A stretch of DNA of 64,000 nt from Maratus speciosus (Eukaryota; Arthropoda; Arachnida; Araneae; Salticidae). The translations under genes were made by a program, and so were the position numbers. The DNA is taken from the NCBI GenBank assembly GCA_963932465.1, contig OZ010792.1, positions 285,369,836 through 285,433,835 of the forward strand, read 5' to 3'. Every line of letters starts with the position of its first letter. Within the stretch, counting starts at the first letter, position 1. Below the pieces are notes generated by a model, which was not told where the DNA came from, made no database searches, and saw only the letters and a program-made list of their open reading frames with translations. Positions 22,401 through 36,732 of this stretch are shown piece by piece.

Positions 22401-25400
22401 CGTTATTTGATTTATTACTATGATTAATATTAAAATAATAATAATAATAATTATTATTATTATTTTTAACATTATCATTAGTATTATTATATTATTATTA
22501 TTGTTGATATAATTACATATTTATTATTATATATGGAAATTATTTATGATGATTTTTTCATAAATATATTATGACAATTATTAATTTGTTTTAAAAATAT
22601 TTGCTTTATTATTACATTGAGAATATCGTAGTCGGACTAACGTAGGAACTTAACAAGATTCCCTATCTGCAGAAGCCAATGTGATGCGGAGACATGAGCC
22701 AATAAACATAGTAGAAAATTCATTAAAAATTGGCAATATTCTTCGGTTCCTTTTGTCACAGACATAGAAACTCTCAGGAACACCCTTACCAAAAAAAAAA
22801 AAAAAAAAAAATCAGTAAGTTAAAATATGTTCCAAAAATATTATCTTCATGCTCTTTACCACTCCAGCAGCTGCGAGATAAAGGGCATCAGCCGAAATAT
22901 TCCAAGCACGAATAACGCATGTAGACATTAAATATACTTAACTCTACAGACGGGGTGCAAAATTCATGCTTTGTTTTCATCAGTACTGTCTTGCCTTAAG
23001 AGTCCACGACAGTCCGCAACGACAATCACAATACACACTTCTAAAAAGAATTTACTTTGTTATTAATATATTTACCTATATATATACTTATTATTTATTA
23101 TTATTTTGTAATATTTATTGTTAGTAACAGTTTTATTATATGAATATCTTTAGCTTCATTGTATTTATAATACTCATTACAGTTATTGATTATAATTATT
23201 GCTATCACCATTATATTTTAACTAGTTAAAATTATATTTCTTGGTGTCATTAATTTTCAATTTAAATAAAAAAATAATCTATTATTATTTTTTTTATAAT
23301 TATTATTTTTGTTAGTATTATGGTCATCGTTTTAACTTATTTATAACGATAATTCTTGGAATCTTTATTATTTATCTTATTATTAGTATTATATTAATTG
23401 TTATCGTTATTTGATTTATTACTATGATTAATATTAAAATAATAATAATAATAATTATTATTATTTTTTTTAACATTATCATTAGTGCTATTATATTACT
23501 ATTAGTGTTGATATAATTACATAACTATTATTATATATGTAAATTATTTATGATGATTTTTTTTACATATATTATGACAATTATTAATTTGTTTTTAAAA
23601 ATTTTGCTTTATTATTACATTGAGAATATCGTAGTCGGACTAACGTAGGAACTTAACAAGATTCCCTATCTGCAGAAGCCAATGTGATGCGGAGACATGA
23701 GCCAATAAACATAGTAGAAAATTCATTAAGAATTGGCAATATTTTTCGGTTCCTTTTGTCACAGACATAGAAACTCTCAGGAACACCTTTACCAAAAAAA
23801 AAAAAATCAGTAAATTAAAATATGCTCCAAAAATATTATCTTCTTGCTCTTTACCACTCCAGCAGCTGAGAGATACAGGGCATCAGCCGAAATATTCCAA
23901 GCACGAATAACGCATGTAGACATTAAATATATTTAACTCTACAGACGGGGTGCAAAATTCATGCTTTGTTTTCATCAGTACTGTCTTGCCTTAAGAGTCC
24001 ACGACAGTCCGCAACGACAATCACAATACACACTTCTAAAAAGAATTTACTTTGTTATTAATATATTTACCTATATATATACTTTTTATTTATTATTTTT
24101 TGTACTATTTATTGTTAGTAACAGTTTTATTATATCTATGAATATCTTTAGCTTCATTGTATTTATAATACTCATTACAGTTATTGATTATAATTATTGC
24201 TATCACCATTATATTTTAACTAGTTAAAATTATATTTCTTGGTGTCATTAATTTTCAATTTAAATAAAAAAATAATCTATTATTATTTTTTTTATAATTA
24301 TTATTTTTGTTAGTATTATGGTCATCGTTTTAACTTATTTATAACGATAATTCTTGGAATCATTATTATTTATCTTATTATTAGTATTATATTAATTGTT
24401 ATCGTTATTTGATTTATTACTATGATTAATATTAAAATAATAATAATAATAATAATTATTTTTTTTAACATTATCATTAGTATTATTATATTATTATTAT
24501 TGTTGATATAATTACATATTTATTATTATATATGGAAATTATTTATGATGATTTTTTCATAAATATATTATGACAATTATTAATTTGTTTTAAAAATTTT
24601 TGCTTTATTATTACATTGAGAATATCGTAGTCGGACTAACGTAGGAACTTAACAAGATTCCCTATCTGCAGAAGCCAATGTGATGCGGAGACATGAGCCA
24701 ATAAACATAGTAGAAAATTCATTAAAAATTGGCAATATTTTTCGGTTCCTTTTGTCACAGACATAGAAACTCTCAGGAACAGCCTTACAAAAAAAAAAAA
24801 AATAAATAATAATAATCAGTAAGTTAAAATATGCTCCAAAAATATTATCTTCATGCTCTTTACCACTCCAGCAGCTGCGAGATACAGGGCATCGGCCGAA
24901 ATATTCCAAGCACGAATAACGCATGTAGACATTAAATATACTTAACTCTACAGACGGGGTGCAAAATTCATGCTTTGTTTTCATCAGTACTGTCTTGCCT
25001 TAAGAGTCCACGACAGTCCGCAACGACAATCACAATACACACTTCTAAAAAAGAATTTACTTTGTTATTAATATATTTACCTATATATATACTTTTTATT
25101 TATTATTATTTTGTACAATTTATTGTTAGTAACAGTTTTATTATTACTATGAATATCTTTAGCTTCATTGTATTTATAATAGTCATTACAGTTATTGATT
25201 ATAATTATTGCTATAACCATTATATTTTAATTAGTTAAAATTATATTTCTTTGTGTCATTATTTTTCAATTTAAATAAAAAAATAAACTATTATTATTTT
25301 TTTTATAATTATTATTTTTGTTAGTATTATGTCCATCGTTTTTACTTATATATAACGATAATTCTTGGAATCATTATTATTTATCTTATTATTAGTATTA

Positions 25401-27824
25401 TATTAATTGTTATCGTTAGTTGATATATTACTATGATTAATATTAAATTAATAATAATAATAATTATTATTATTATTTTTAACATTATCATTAGTGTTAT
25501 TATATTATTATTATTGTTGGTATAATTACATAACTATTATTATATATGAAAAGTATTTATGATGATTTTTTTAAAAAATATATTATGACAATTATTAATT
25601 TGTTTTAAAAAATTTTGCTTTATTATTACATTGAGAATATCGTAGTCGGACTAACGTAGGAACTTAACAAGATTCCCTATCTGCAGAAGCCAATGTGATG
25701 CGGAGACATGAGCCAATAAACATAGTACAAAATTTATTAAGAATTGGCAATATATTTCGGTTCCTTTTGTCACAGACATAGTAACTCTCAGGAACACCCT
25801 TACCAAAAACAAATAATAATAATAATAATCAGTAAGTTAAAATATGCTCCAAAAATATTATCTTCATGCTCTTTACCACTCCAGCAGCTGCGAGATACAG
25901 GGCATCGGCCGAAATATTCCAAGCACGAATAACGCATGTAGACATTAAATATACTTAACTCTACAGACGGGGTGCAAAATTCATGCATTGTTTTCATCAG
26001 TACTGTCTTGCCTTAAGAGTCCTCGACAGTCCGCAACGACAATCACAATACACACTTCTAAAAAGAATTTACTTTGTTATTAATATATTTACCTATATAT
26101 ATACTTTTTATTTATTATTATTTGTACTATTTATTGTTAGTAACAGTTTTATTATATCTATGAATATCTTTAGCTTCATTGTATTTATAATACTCATTAC
26201 AGTTATTGATTATAATTATTGCTATCACCATTATATTTTAACTAGTTAAAATTATATTTCTTGGTGTCATTAATTTTCAATTTAAATAAAAAAAATAATC
26301 TATTATTATTTTTTTTATAATTATTATATTTGTTAGTATTATGGTCATCGTTTTAACTTATTTATAACGATAATTCTTGGAATCTTTATTATTTATCTTA
26401 TTATTAGTATTATATTAATTGTTATCGTTATTTGATTTATTACTATGATTAATATTAAAATAATAATAATAATAATAATTATTATTATTTTTAACATTAT
26501 CATTAGTATTATTATATTATTATTATTGTTGATATAATTACATATTTATTATTATATATGGAAATTATTTATGATGATTTTTTCATAAATATATTATGAC
26601 AATTATTAATTTGTTTTAAAAATATTTGCTTTATTATTACATTGAGAATATCGTAGTCGGACTAACGTAGGAACTTAACAAGATTCCCTATCTGCAGAAG
26701 CCAATGTGATGCGGAGACATGAGCCAATAAACATAGTAGAAAATTCATTAAAAATTGGCAATATTTTTCGGTTCCTTTTGTCACAGACATAGAAACTCTC
26801 AGGAACAGCCTTACAAAAAAAAAATAAATAATAATAATCAGTAAGTTAAAATATGCTCCAAAAATATTATCTTCATGCTCTTTACCACTCCAGCAGCTGC
26901 GAGATACAGGGCATCAGCCGAAATATTTCAAGCACGAATAACGCATGTAGACATTAAATATACTTAACTCTACAGACGGGGTGCAAAATTCATGCTTTGT
27001 TTTCATCAGTACTGTCTTGCCTTAAGAGGCCACGACAGTCCGCAACGACAATCACAATACACACTTCTAAAAAAGAATTTACTTTGTTATTAATATATTT
27101 ACCTATATATATACTTTTTATTTATTATTATTTTGTACAATTTATTGTTAGTAACAGTTTTATTATTACTATGAATATCTTTAGCTTCATTGTATTTATA
27201 ATAGTCATTACAGTTATTGATTATAATTATTGCTATAACCATTATATTTTAATTAGTTAAAATTATATTTCTTTGTGTCATTATTTTTCAATTTAAATAA
27301 AAAAATAAACTATTATTATTTTTTTATAATTATTATTTTTGTTAGTATTATGTCCATCGTTTTTACTTATATGTAACGATAATTCTTGGAATCATTATTA
27401 TTTATCTTATTATTAGTATTATATAAATTGTTATCGTTAGTTGATATATTACTATGATTAATATTAAATTAATAATAATAATTATTATTATTATTATTTT
27501 TAACATTATCATTAGTGTTATTATATTATTATTATTGTTGATATAATTACATAACTATTATTATATATGAAAATTATTTATGATGATTTTTTTTAAAAAT
27601 ATATTATGACAATTATTAATTTGTTTTAAAAAATTTTGCTTTATTATTACATTGAGAATATCGTAGTCGGACTAACGTAGGAACTTAACAAGATTCCCTA
27701 TCTGCAGAAGCCAGTGTGATGCGGAGACATGAGCCAATAAACATAGTAGAAAATTCATTAAGAATTGGCAATATTTTTCGGTTCCTTTTGTCACAGACAT
27801 AGAAACTCTCAGGAACACCCTTAC

Positions 27825-27825
<1 letters not shown>

Positions 27826-27867
<42 letters not shown>
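27826..27867 (+). repeat. A42 tract, the longest in the array
   Basis: Forty-two A between CTTACC and TCAGTAAG. It accounts for the 1023 bp length of its monomer, the longest in the window. Sequencing or assembly error in homopolymer length is possible. Confidence 0.9.
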
Positions 27868-27870
<3 letters not shown>

Positions 27871-28687
27871 GTAAGTTAAAATATGTTCCAAAAATATTAT
27901 CTTCATGCTCTTTACCACTCCAGCAGCTGCGAGATACAGGGCATCAGCCGAAATATTCCAAGCACGAATAACGCATGTAGACATTAAATATACTTAACTC
28001 TACAGACGGGGTGCAAAATTCATGCTTTGTTTTCATCAGTACTGTCTTGCCTTAAGAGTCCACGACAGTCCGCAACGACAATCACAATACACACTTCCAA
28101 AAAGAATTTACTTTGTTATTAATATATTTACCTATATATATACTTATTATTTATTATTATTTTGTAATATTTATTGTTAGTAACAGTTTTATTATATGAA
28201 TATCTTTAGCTTCATTGTATTTATAATACTCATTACAGTTATTGATTATAATTATTGCTATCACCATTATATTTTAACTAGTTAAAATTATATTTCTTGG
28301 TGTCATTAATTTTCAATTTAAATAAAAAAATAATCTATTATTATTTTTTTTATAATTATTATTTTTGTTAGTATTATGGTCATCGTTTTAACTTATTTAT
28401 AACGATAATTCTTGGAATCTTTATTATTTATCTTATTATTAGTATTATATTAATTGTTATCGTTATTTGATTTATTACTATGATTAATATTAAAATAATA
28501 ATAATAATAATTATTATTATTTTTTTAACATTATCATTAGTGCTATTATATTACTAATAGTGTTGATATAATTACATAACTATTATTATATATGTAAATT
28601 ATTTATGATGATTTTTTTTACATATATTATGACAATTATTAATTTGTTTTTAAAAATTTTGCTTTATTATTACATTGAGAATATCGT

Positions 28688-30689
28688 AGTCGGACTAACG
28701 TAGGAACTTAACAAGATTCCCTATCTGCAGAAGCCAATGTGATGCGGAGACATGAGCCAATAAACATAGTAGAAAATTCATTAAGAATTGGCAATATTTT
28801 TCGGTTCCTTTTGTCACAGACATAGAAACTCTCAGGAACACCTTTACCAAAAAAAAAAAAAAAAAAATCAGTAAATTAAAATATGCTCCAAAAATATTAT
28901 CTTCTTGCTCTTTACCACTCCAGCAGCTGCGATATACAGGGCATCAGCCGAAATATTCCAAGCACGAATAACGCATGTAGACATTAAATATATTTAACTC
29001 TACAGACGGGGTGCAAAATTCATGCTTTGTTTTCATCAGTACTGTCTTGCCTTAAGAGTCCACGACAGTCCGCAACGACAATCACAATACACACTTCTAA
29101 AAAGAATTTACTTTGTTATTAATATATTTACCTATATATATACTTTTTATTTATTATTTTTTGTACTATTTATTGTTAGTAACAGTTTTATTATATCTAT
29201 GAATATCTTTAGCTTCATTGTATGTATAATACTCATTACAGTTATTGATTATAATTATTGCTATCACCATTATATTTTAACTAGTTAAAATTATATTTCT
29301 TGGTGTCATTAATTTTCAATTTAAATAAAAAAATAATCTATTATTATTTTTTTTATAATTATTATTTTTGTTAGTATTATGGTCATCGTTTTAACTTATT
29401 TATAACGATAATTCTTGGAATCATTATTATTTATCTTATTATTAGTATTATATTAATTGTTATCGTTATTTGATTTATTACTATGATTAATATTAAAATA
29501 ATAATAATAATTATTATTTTTTTTAACATTATCATTAGTATTATTATATTATTATTATTGTTGATATAATTACATATTTATTATTATATATGGAAATTAT
29601 TTATGATGATTTTTTCATAAATATATTATGACAATTATTAATTTGTTTTAAAAATTTTTGCTTTATTATTACATTGAGAATATCGTAGTCGGACTAACGT
29701 AGGAACTTAACAAGATTCCCTATCTGCAGAAGCCAATGTGATGCGGAGACATGAGCCAATAAACATAGTAGAAAATTCATTAAAAATTGGCAATATTTTT
29801 CGGTTCCTTTTGTCACAGACATAGAAACTCTCAGGAACACCCTTAAAAAAAAAAATAATAATAATCAGTAAGTTAAAATATGCTCCAAAAATATTATCTT
29901 CATGCTCTTTACCACTCCAGCAGCTGCGAGATACAGGGCATCGGCCGAAATATTCCAAGCACGAATAACGCATGTAGACATTAAATATACTTAACTCTAC
30001 AGACGGGGTGCAAAATTAATGCTTTGTTTTCATCAGTACTGTCTTGCCTTAAGAGTCCACGACAGTCCGCAACGACAATCACAATACACACTTCTAAAAA
30101 GAATTTACTTTGTTATTAATATATTTACCTATATATATACTTTTTATTTATTATTTTTTGTACTATTTATTGTTAGTAACAGTTTTATTATATCTATGAA
30201 TATCTTTAGCTTCATTGTATTTATAATACTCATTACAGTTATTGATTATAATTATTGCTATCACCATTATATTTTAACTAGTTAAAATTATATTTCTTGG
30301 TGTCATTAATTTTCAATTTAAATAAAAAAATAATCTATTATTATTTTTTTTATAATTATTATATTTGTTAGTATTATGGTCATCGTTTTAACTTATTTAT
30401 AACGATAATTCTTGGAATCATTATTATTTATCTTATTATTAGTATTATATTAATTGTTATCGTTATTTGATTTATTACTATGATTAATATTAAAATAATA
30501 ATACAAATTATTATTATTATTATTTTTAACATTATCATAAGTATTATTATATTATTATTATTGTTGATATAATTACATATTTATTATTATATATGGAAAT
30601 TATTTATGATGATTTTTTCATAAATATATTATGACAATTATTAATTTGTTTTAAAAATTTTTGCTTTATTATTACATTGAGAATATCGT
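28688..30689 (+). repeat. 2-monomer block, partner of 39732-41730
   Basis: Monomers 27-28. Both copies share the rare TTGTATGTATAATAC in the first unit and CAAAATTAATGCTTTG in the second. No other monomers in the window were seen with these two changes. Displacement is 11044 and 11042 bp. Confidence 0.82.
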
Positions 30690-31691
30690 AGTCGGACTAA
30701 CGTAGGAACTTAACAAGATTCCCTATCTGCAGAAGCCAATGTGATGCGGAGACATGAGCCAATAAACATAGTATAAAATTCATTAAAAATTGGCAATATT
30801 TTTCGGTTCCTTTTGTCACAGACATAGAAACTCTCAGGAACAGCCTTACAAAAAAAAAAAAAAAATAATAATCAGTAAGTTAAAATATGCTCCAAAAATA
30901 TTATCTTCATGCTCTTTACCACTCCAGCAGCTGCGAGATACAGGGCATCAGCCGAAATATTCCAAGCACGAATAACGCATGTAGACATTAAATATACTTA
31001 ACTCTACAGACGGGGTGCAAAATTCATGCTTTGTTTTCATCAGTACTGTCTTGCCTTAAGAGTCCACGACAGTCCGCAACGACAATCACAATACACACTT
31101 CTAAAAAGAATTTACTTTGTTATTAATATATTTACCTATATATATACTTATTATTTATTATTATTTTGTAATATTTATTGTTAGTAACAGTTTTATTATA
31201 TGAATATCTTTAGCTTCATTGTATTTATAATACTCATTACAGTTATTGATTATAATTATTGCTATCACCATTATATTTTAACTAGTTAAAATTATATTTC
31301 TTGGTGTCATTAATTTTCAATTTAAATAAAAAAATAATCTATTATTATTTTTTTTATAATTATTATTTTTGTTAGTATTATGGTCATCGTTTTAACTTAT
31401 TTATAACGATAATTCTTGGAATCTTTATTATTTATCTTATTATTAGTATTATATTAATTGTTATCGTTATTTGATTTATTACTATGATTAATATTAAAAT
31501 AATAATAATAATAATAATTTTTTTTTTTTTAACATTATCATTAGTGCTATTATATTACTATTAGTGTTGATATAATTACATAACTATTATTATATATGTA
31601 AATTATTTATGATGATTTTTTTTACATATATTATGACAATTATTAATTTGTTTTTAAAAATTTTGCTTTATTATTACATTGAGAATATCGT

Positions 31692-32692
31692 AGTCGGACT
31701 AACGTAGGAACTTAACAAGATTCCCTATCTGCAGAAGCCAATGTGATGCGGAGACATGAGCCAATAAACATAGTAGAAAATTCATTAAGAATTGGCAATA
31801 TTTTTCGGTTCCTTTTGTCACAGACATAGAAACTCTCAGGAACACCTTTACCAAAAAAAAAAAAAATCAGTAAATTAAAATATGCTCCAAAAATATTATC
31901 TTCTTGCTCTTTACCACTCCAGCAGCTGCGAGATACAGGGCATCAGCCGAAATATTCCAAGCACGAATAACGCATGTAGACATTAAATATACTTAACTCT
32001 ACAGACGGGGTGCAAAATTCATGCTTTGTTTTCATCAGTACTGTCTTGCCTTAAGAGTCCACGACAGTCCGCAACGACAATCACAATACACACTTCTAAA
32101 AAAGAATTTACTTTGTTATTAATATATTTACCTATATATATACTTTTTATTTATTATTATTTTGTACAATTTATTGTTAGTAACAGTTTTATTATATCTA
32201 TGAATATCTTTAGCTTCATTGTATTTATAATACTCATTACAGTTATTGATTATAATTATTGCTATCACCATTATATTTTAACTAGTTAAAATTATATTTC
32301 TTGGTGTCATTAATTTTCAATTTAAATAAAAAAATAATCTATTATTATTTTTTTATAATTATTATATTTGTTAGTATTATGGTCATCGTTTTAACTTATT
32401 TATAACGATAATTCTTGGAATCATTATTATTTATCTTATTATTAGTATTATATTAATTGTTATCGTTATTTGATTTATTACTATGATTAATATTAAAATA
32501 ATAATAAAAATTATTATTATTATTATTTTTAACATTATCATAAGTATTATTATATTATTATTATTGTTGATATAATTACATATTTATTATTATATATGGA
32601 AATTATTTATGATGATTTTTTCATAAATATATTATGACAATTATTAATTTGTTTTAAAAATTTTTGCTTTATTATTACATTGAGAATATCGT
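31692..32692 (+). repeat. Hybrid monomer 30
   Basis: It begins as the CTTCTTGCTC class (CACCTTTACC, CAGTAAATT). From about 31990 to 32165 it carries markers of another class (ATATACTTAAC, six A in CTAAAAAAGAATT, TTGTACAATTT). Then it returns to TTATATCTATG and AACTAGTT. At least two switches within one unit point to gene conversion rather than a single crossover. Confidence 0.7.
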
Positions 32693-34869
32693 AGTCGGAC
32701 TAACGTAGGAACTTAACAAGATTCCCTATCTGCAGAAGCCAATGTGATGCGGAGACATGAGCCAATAAACATAGTAGAAAATTCATTAAAAATTGGCAAT
32801 ATTTTTCGGTTCCTTTTGTCACAGACATAGAAACTCTCAGGAACACCCTTAAAAAAAAATAATAATAATAATCAGTAAGTTAAAATATGCTCCAAAAATA
32901 TTATCTTCATGCTCTTTACCACTCCAGCAGCTGCGAGATACAGGGCATCGGCCGAAATATTCCAAGCACGAATAACGCATGTAGACATTAAATATACTTA
33001 ACTCTACAGACGGGGTGCAAAATTCATGCTTTGTTTTCATCAGTACTGTCTTGCCTTAAGAGTCCACGACAGTCCGCAACGACAATCACAATACACACTT
33101 CTAAAAAGAATTTACTTTGTTATTAATATATTTACCTATATATATACTTTTTATTTATTATTTTTTGTACTATTTATTGTTAGTAACAGTTTTATTATAT
33201 CTATGAATATCTTTAGCTTCATTGTATTTATAATACTCATTACAGTTATTGATTATAATTATTGCTATCACCATTATATTTTAACTAGTTAAAATTATAT
33301 TTCTTGGTGTCATTAATTTTCAATTTAAATAAAAAAATAATCTATTATTATTTTTTTTATAATTATTATATTTGTTAGTATTATGGTCATCGTTTTAACT
33401 TATTTATAACGATAATTCTTGGAATCATTATTATTTATCTTATTATTAGTATTATATTAATTGTTATCGTTATTTGATTTATTACTATGATTAATATTAA
33501 AATAATAATAAAAATTATTATTATTATTATTTTTAACATTATCATAAGTATTATTATATTATTATTATTGTTGATATAATTACATATTTATTATTATATA
33601 TGGAAATTATTTATGATGATTTTTTCATAAATATATTATGACAATTATTAATTTGTTTTAAAAATTTTTGCTTTATTATTACATTGAGAATATCGTAGTC
33701 GGACTAACGTAGGAACTTAACAAGATTCCCTATCTGCAGAAGCCAATGTGATGCGGAGACATGAGCCAATAAACATAGTATAAAATTCATTAAAAATTGG
33801 CAATATTTTTCGGTTCCTTTTGTCACAGACATAGAAACTCTCAGAAACAGCCTTACAAAAAAAAAAAAATAATAATAATCAGTAAGTTAAAATATGCTCC
33901 AAAAATATTATCTTCATGCTCTTTACCACTCCAGCAGCTGCGAGATACAGGGCATCAGCCGAAATATTCCAAGCACGAATAACGCATGTAGACATTAAAT
34001 ATACTTAACTCTACAGACGGGGTGCAAAATTCATGCTTTGTTTTCATCAGTACTGTCTTGCCTTAAGAGTCCACGACAGTCCGCAACGACAATCACAATA
34101 CACACTTCTAAAAAAGAATTTACTTTGTTATTAATATATTTACCTATATATATACTTTTTATTTATTATTATTTTGTACAATTTATTGTTAGTAACAGTT
34201 TTATTATTACTATGAATATCTTTAGCTTCATTGTATTTATAATAGTCATTACAGTTATTGATTATAATTATTGCTATAACCATTATATTTTAATTAGTTA
34301 AAATTATATTTCTTTGTGTCATTATTTTTCAATTTAAATAAAAAAATAAACTATTATTATTTTTTTATAATTATTATTTTTGTTAGTATTATGTCCATCG
34401 TTTTTACTTATATATAACGATAATTCTTGGAATCATTATTATTTATCTTATTATTAGTATTATATTAATTGTTATCGTTAGTTGATATATTACTATGATT
34501 AATATTAAATTAAAAATAATAATAATTATTATTATTATTTTTAACATTATCATTAGTGTTATTATATTATTATTATTGTTGGTATAATTACATAACTATT
34601 ATTATATATGAAAAGTATTTATGATGATTTTTTTTAAAAATATATTATGACAATTATTAATTTGTTTTAAAAAATTTTGCTTTATTATTACATTGAGAAT
34701 ATCGTAGTCGGACTAACGTAGGAACTTAACAAGATTCCCTATCTGCAGAAGCCAATGTGATGCGGAGACATGAGCCAATAAACATAGTAGAAAATTCATT
34801 AAGAATTGGCAATATATTTCGGTTCCTTTTGTCACAGACATAGTAACTCTCAGGAACACCCTTACCAAA

Positions 34870-34871
<2 letters not shown>

Positions 34872-34902
<31 letters not shown>
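34872..34902 (+). repeat. A31 tract
   Basis: Thirty-one A after CCAAAAT, in the monomer starting at 34706. Its partner 14 kb to the right (48749) has a shorter uninterrupted run. Confidence 0.9.
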
Positions 34903-34903
<1 letters not shown>

Positions 34904-35719
34904 AGTAAGTTAAAATATGCTCCAAAAATATTATCTTCATGCTCTTTACCACTCCAGCAGCTGCGAGATACAGGGCATCAGCCGAAATATTCCAAGCACG
35001 AATAACGCATGTAGACATTAAATATACTTAACTCTACAGACGGGGTGCAAAATTCATGCTTTGTTTTCATCAGTACTGTCTTGCCTTAAGAGTCCACGAC
35101 AGTCCGCAACGACAATCACAATACACACTTCTAAAAAGAATTTACTTTGTTATTAATATATTTACCTATATATATACTTATTATTTATTATTATTTTGTA
35201 CTATTTATTGTTAGTAACAGTTTTATTATATGAATATCTTTAGCTTCATTGTATTTATAATACTCATTACAGTTATTGATTATAATTATTGCTATCACCA
35301 TTATATTTTAATTAGTTAAAATTATATTTCTTGGTGTCATTAATTTTCAATTTAAATAAAAAAAATAAACTATTATTATTTTTTTTATTTATCATTTTTG
35401 TTAGTATTATGTCCATCGTTTTAACTTATTTATAACGATAATTCTTGGAATCATTATTATTTATCTTATTATTAGTATTATATTAATTGTTATAGTTATT
35501 TGATTTATTACTATGATTAATATTAAAATAATAATAATAATAATTATTACTATTTTTTAACATTATCATTAGTATTATTATATTATTATTATTGTAGATA
35601 TAATTACATATTTATTATTATATATAAAAATTATTTATGATGATTTTTTTTTAAAAATATTATGACAATTATTAATTTGTCTTAAAAACTTTGCTTTATT
35701 ATTACATTGAGAATATCGT

Positions 35720-36732
35720 AGTTGGACTAACGTAGGAACTTAACAAGATTCCCTATCTGCAGAAGCCAATGTGATGCGGAGACATGAGCCAATAAACATA
35801 GTATTAAATTCATTAAGAATTGGCAATATTTTTCGCTTCCTTTTGTCACAGACATAGAAACTCTCAGGAACACCCTTACCAAAAAAAAAAAAAAAAAAAA
35901 AAAAAATCAGTAAGTTAAAATATGCTCCAAAAATATTATCTTCATGCTCTTTACCACTCCAGCAGCTGCGAGATACAGGCCATCAGCCAAAATATTCCAA
36001 GCACGAATAACGCATGTAGACATTAAATATACTTAGCTCTACAGACGGGGTGCAAAATTCATGCTGTATTTTCATCAGTACTGTCTTGCCTTAAGAGTCC
36101 ACGACAGTCACGCAACGACAACCACAATACACACTTCTAAAAAAGAATTTACTTTGTTATTCATATATTTACCTATATATATACTTTTTATTTATTATTA
36201 TTTTGTACTATTTATTGTTAGTAACAGTTTTATTATTACTATGAATATCTCTAGCTTCATTGTATTTATAATAGTCATTACAGTTATTCATTATAATTAT
36301 TGCTATCACCATTATATTTTAATTAGTTAAAATTATATTTCTTGGTGTCATTATTTTTCAATTTAAATAAAAAAAATAAACCATTATTATTTTTTTATAA
36401 TTATTATTTTTGTTAGTATTATGGTCATCGTTTTAACTTATTTATAACGATAATTCTTGGAATCATTATTATTTATCTTATTATTAGTATTATTTTAATT
36501 TTTATCGTTATTTGATTTATTACTATGACTAATATTAAAATAATAATAATAATTATTATTATTATTATTTTTAACATTATCATTAGTATTATTATATTAT
36601 TATTATTGTTGATATAATTACATATTTATTGTTATATATGAAAATTATTTATGATGATTTTTTTAAATATATTATGACAATTATTAATTTGTTTTAAAAA
36701 ATTTTGCTTTATTATTACATTGAGAATATCGT
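35720..36732 (+). repeat. Divergent monomer class, copy at 35720
   Basis: This class is set apart by GTTGGACTAACG at the start, AGTATTAAATTC, CAGGCCATC, ACTTAGCTC, TGCTGTATTTTC, an extra base in AGTCACGCAACGACAACC, and ATCTCTAGC. Other copies start at 49750 and 53765. It is the most marked variant in the array and always comes before a TAAATTATGC monomer. Confidence 0.85.

Larger units (their letters stand above)
26655..31691 (+). repeat. 5-monomer block, partner of 57785-62813
   Basis: Monomers 25-29. Shared markers with monomers 56-60 are TATATGTAACG and TTTCAAGCACG in the first, a very long A-tract and AAATATGTTCC in the second, the CTTCTTGCTC class in the third, ATCGGCCGAA in the fourth, and AGTATAAAATTC with GAACAGCC in the fifth. 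Displacements are 31130, 31133, 31124, 31122 and 31121 bp. Confidence 0.8.
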
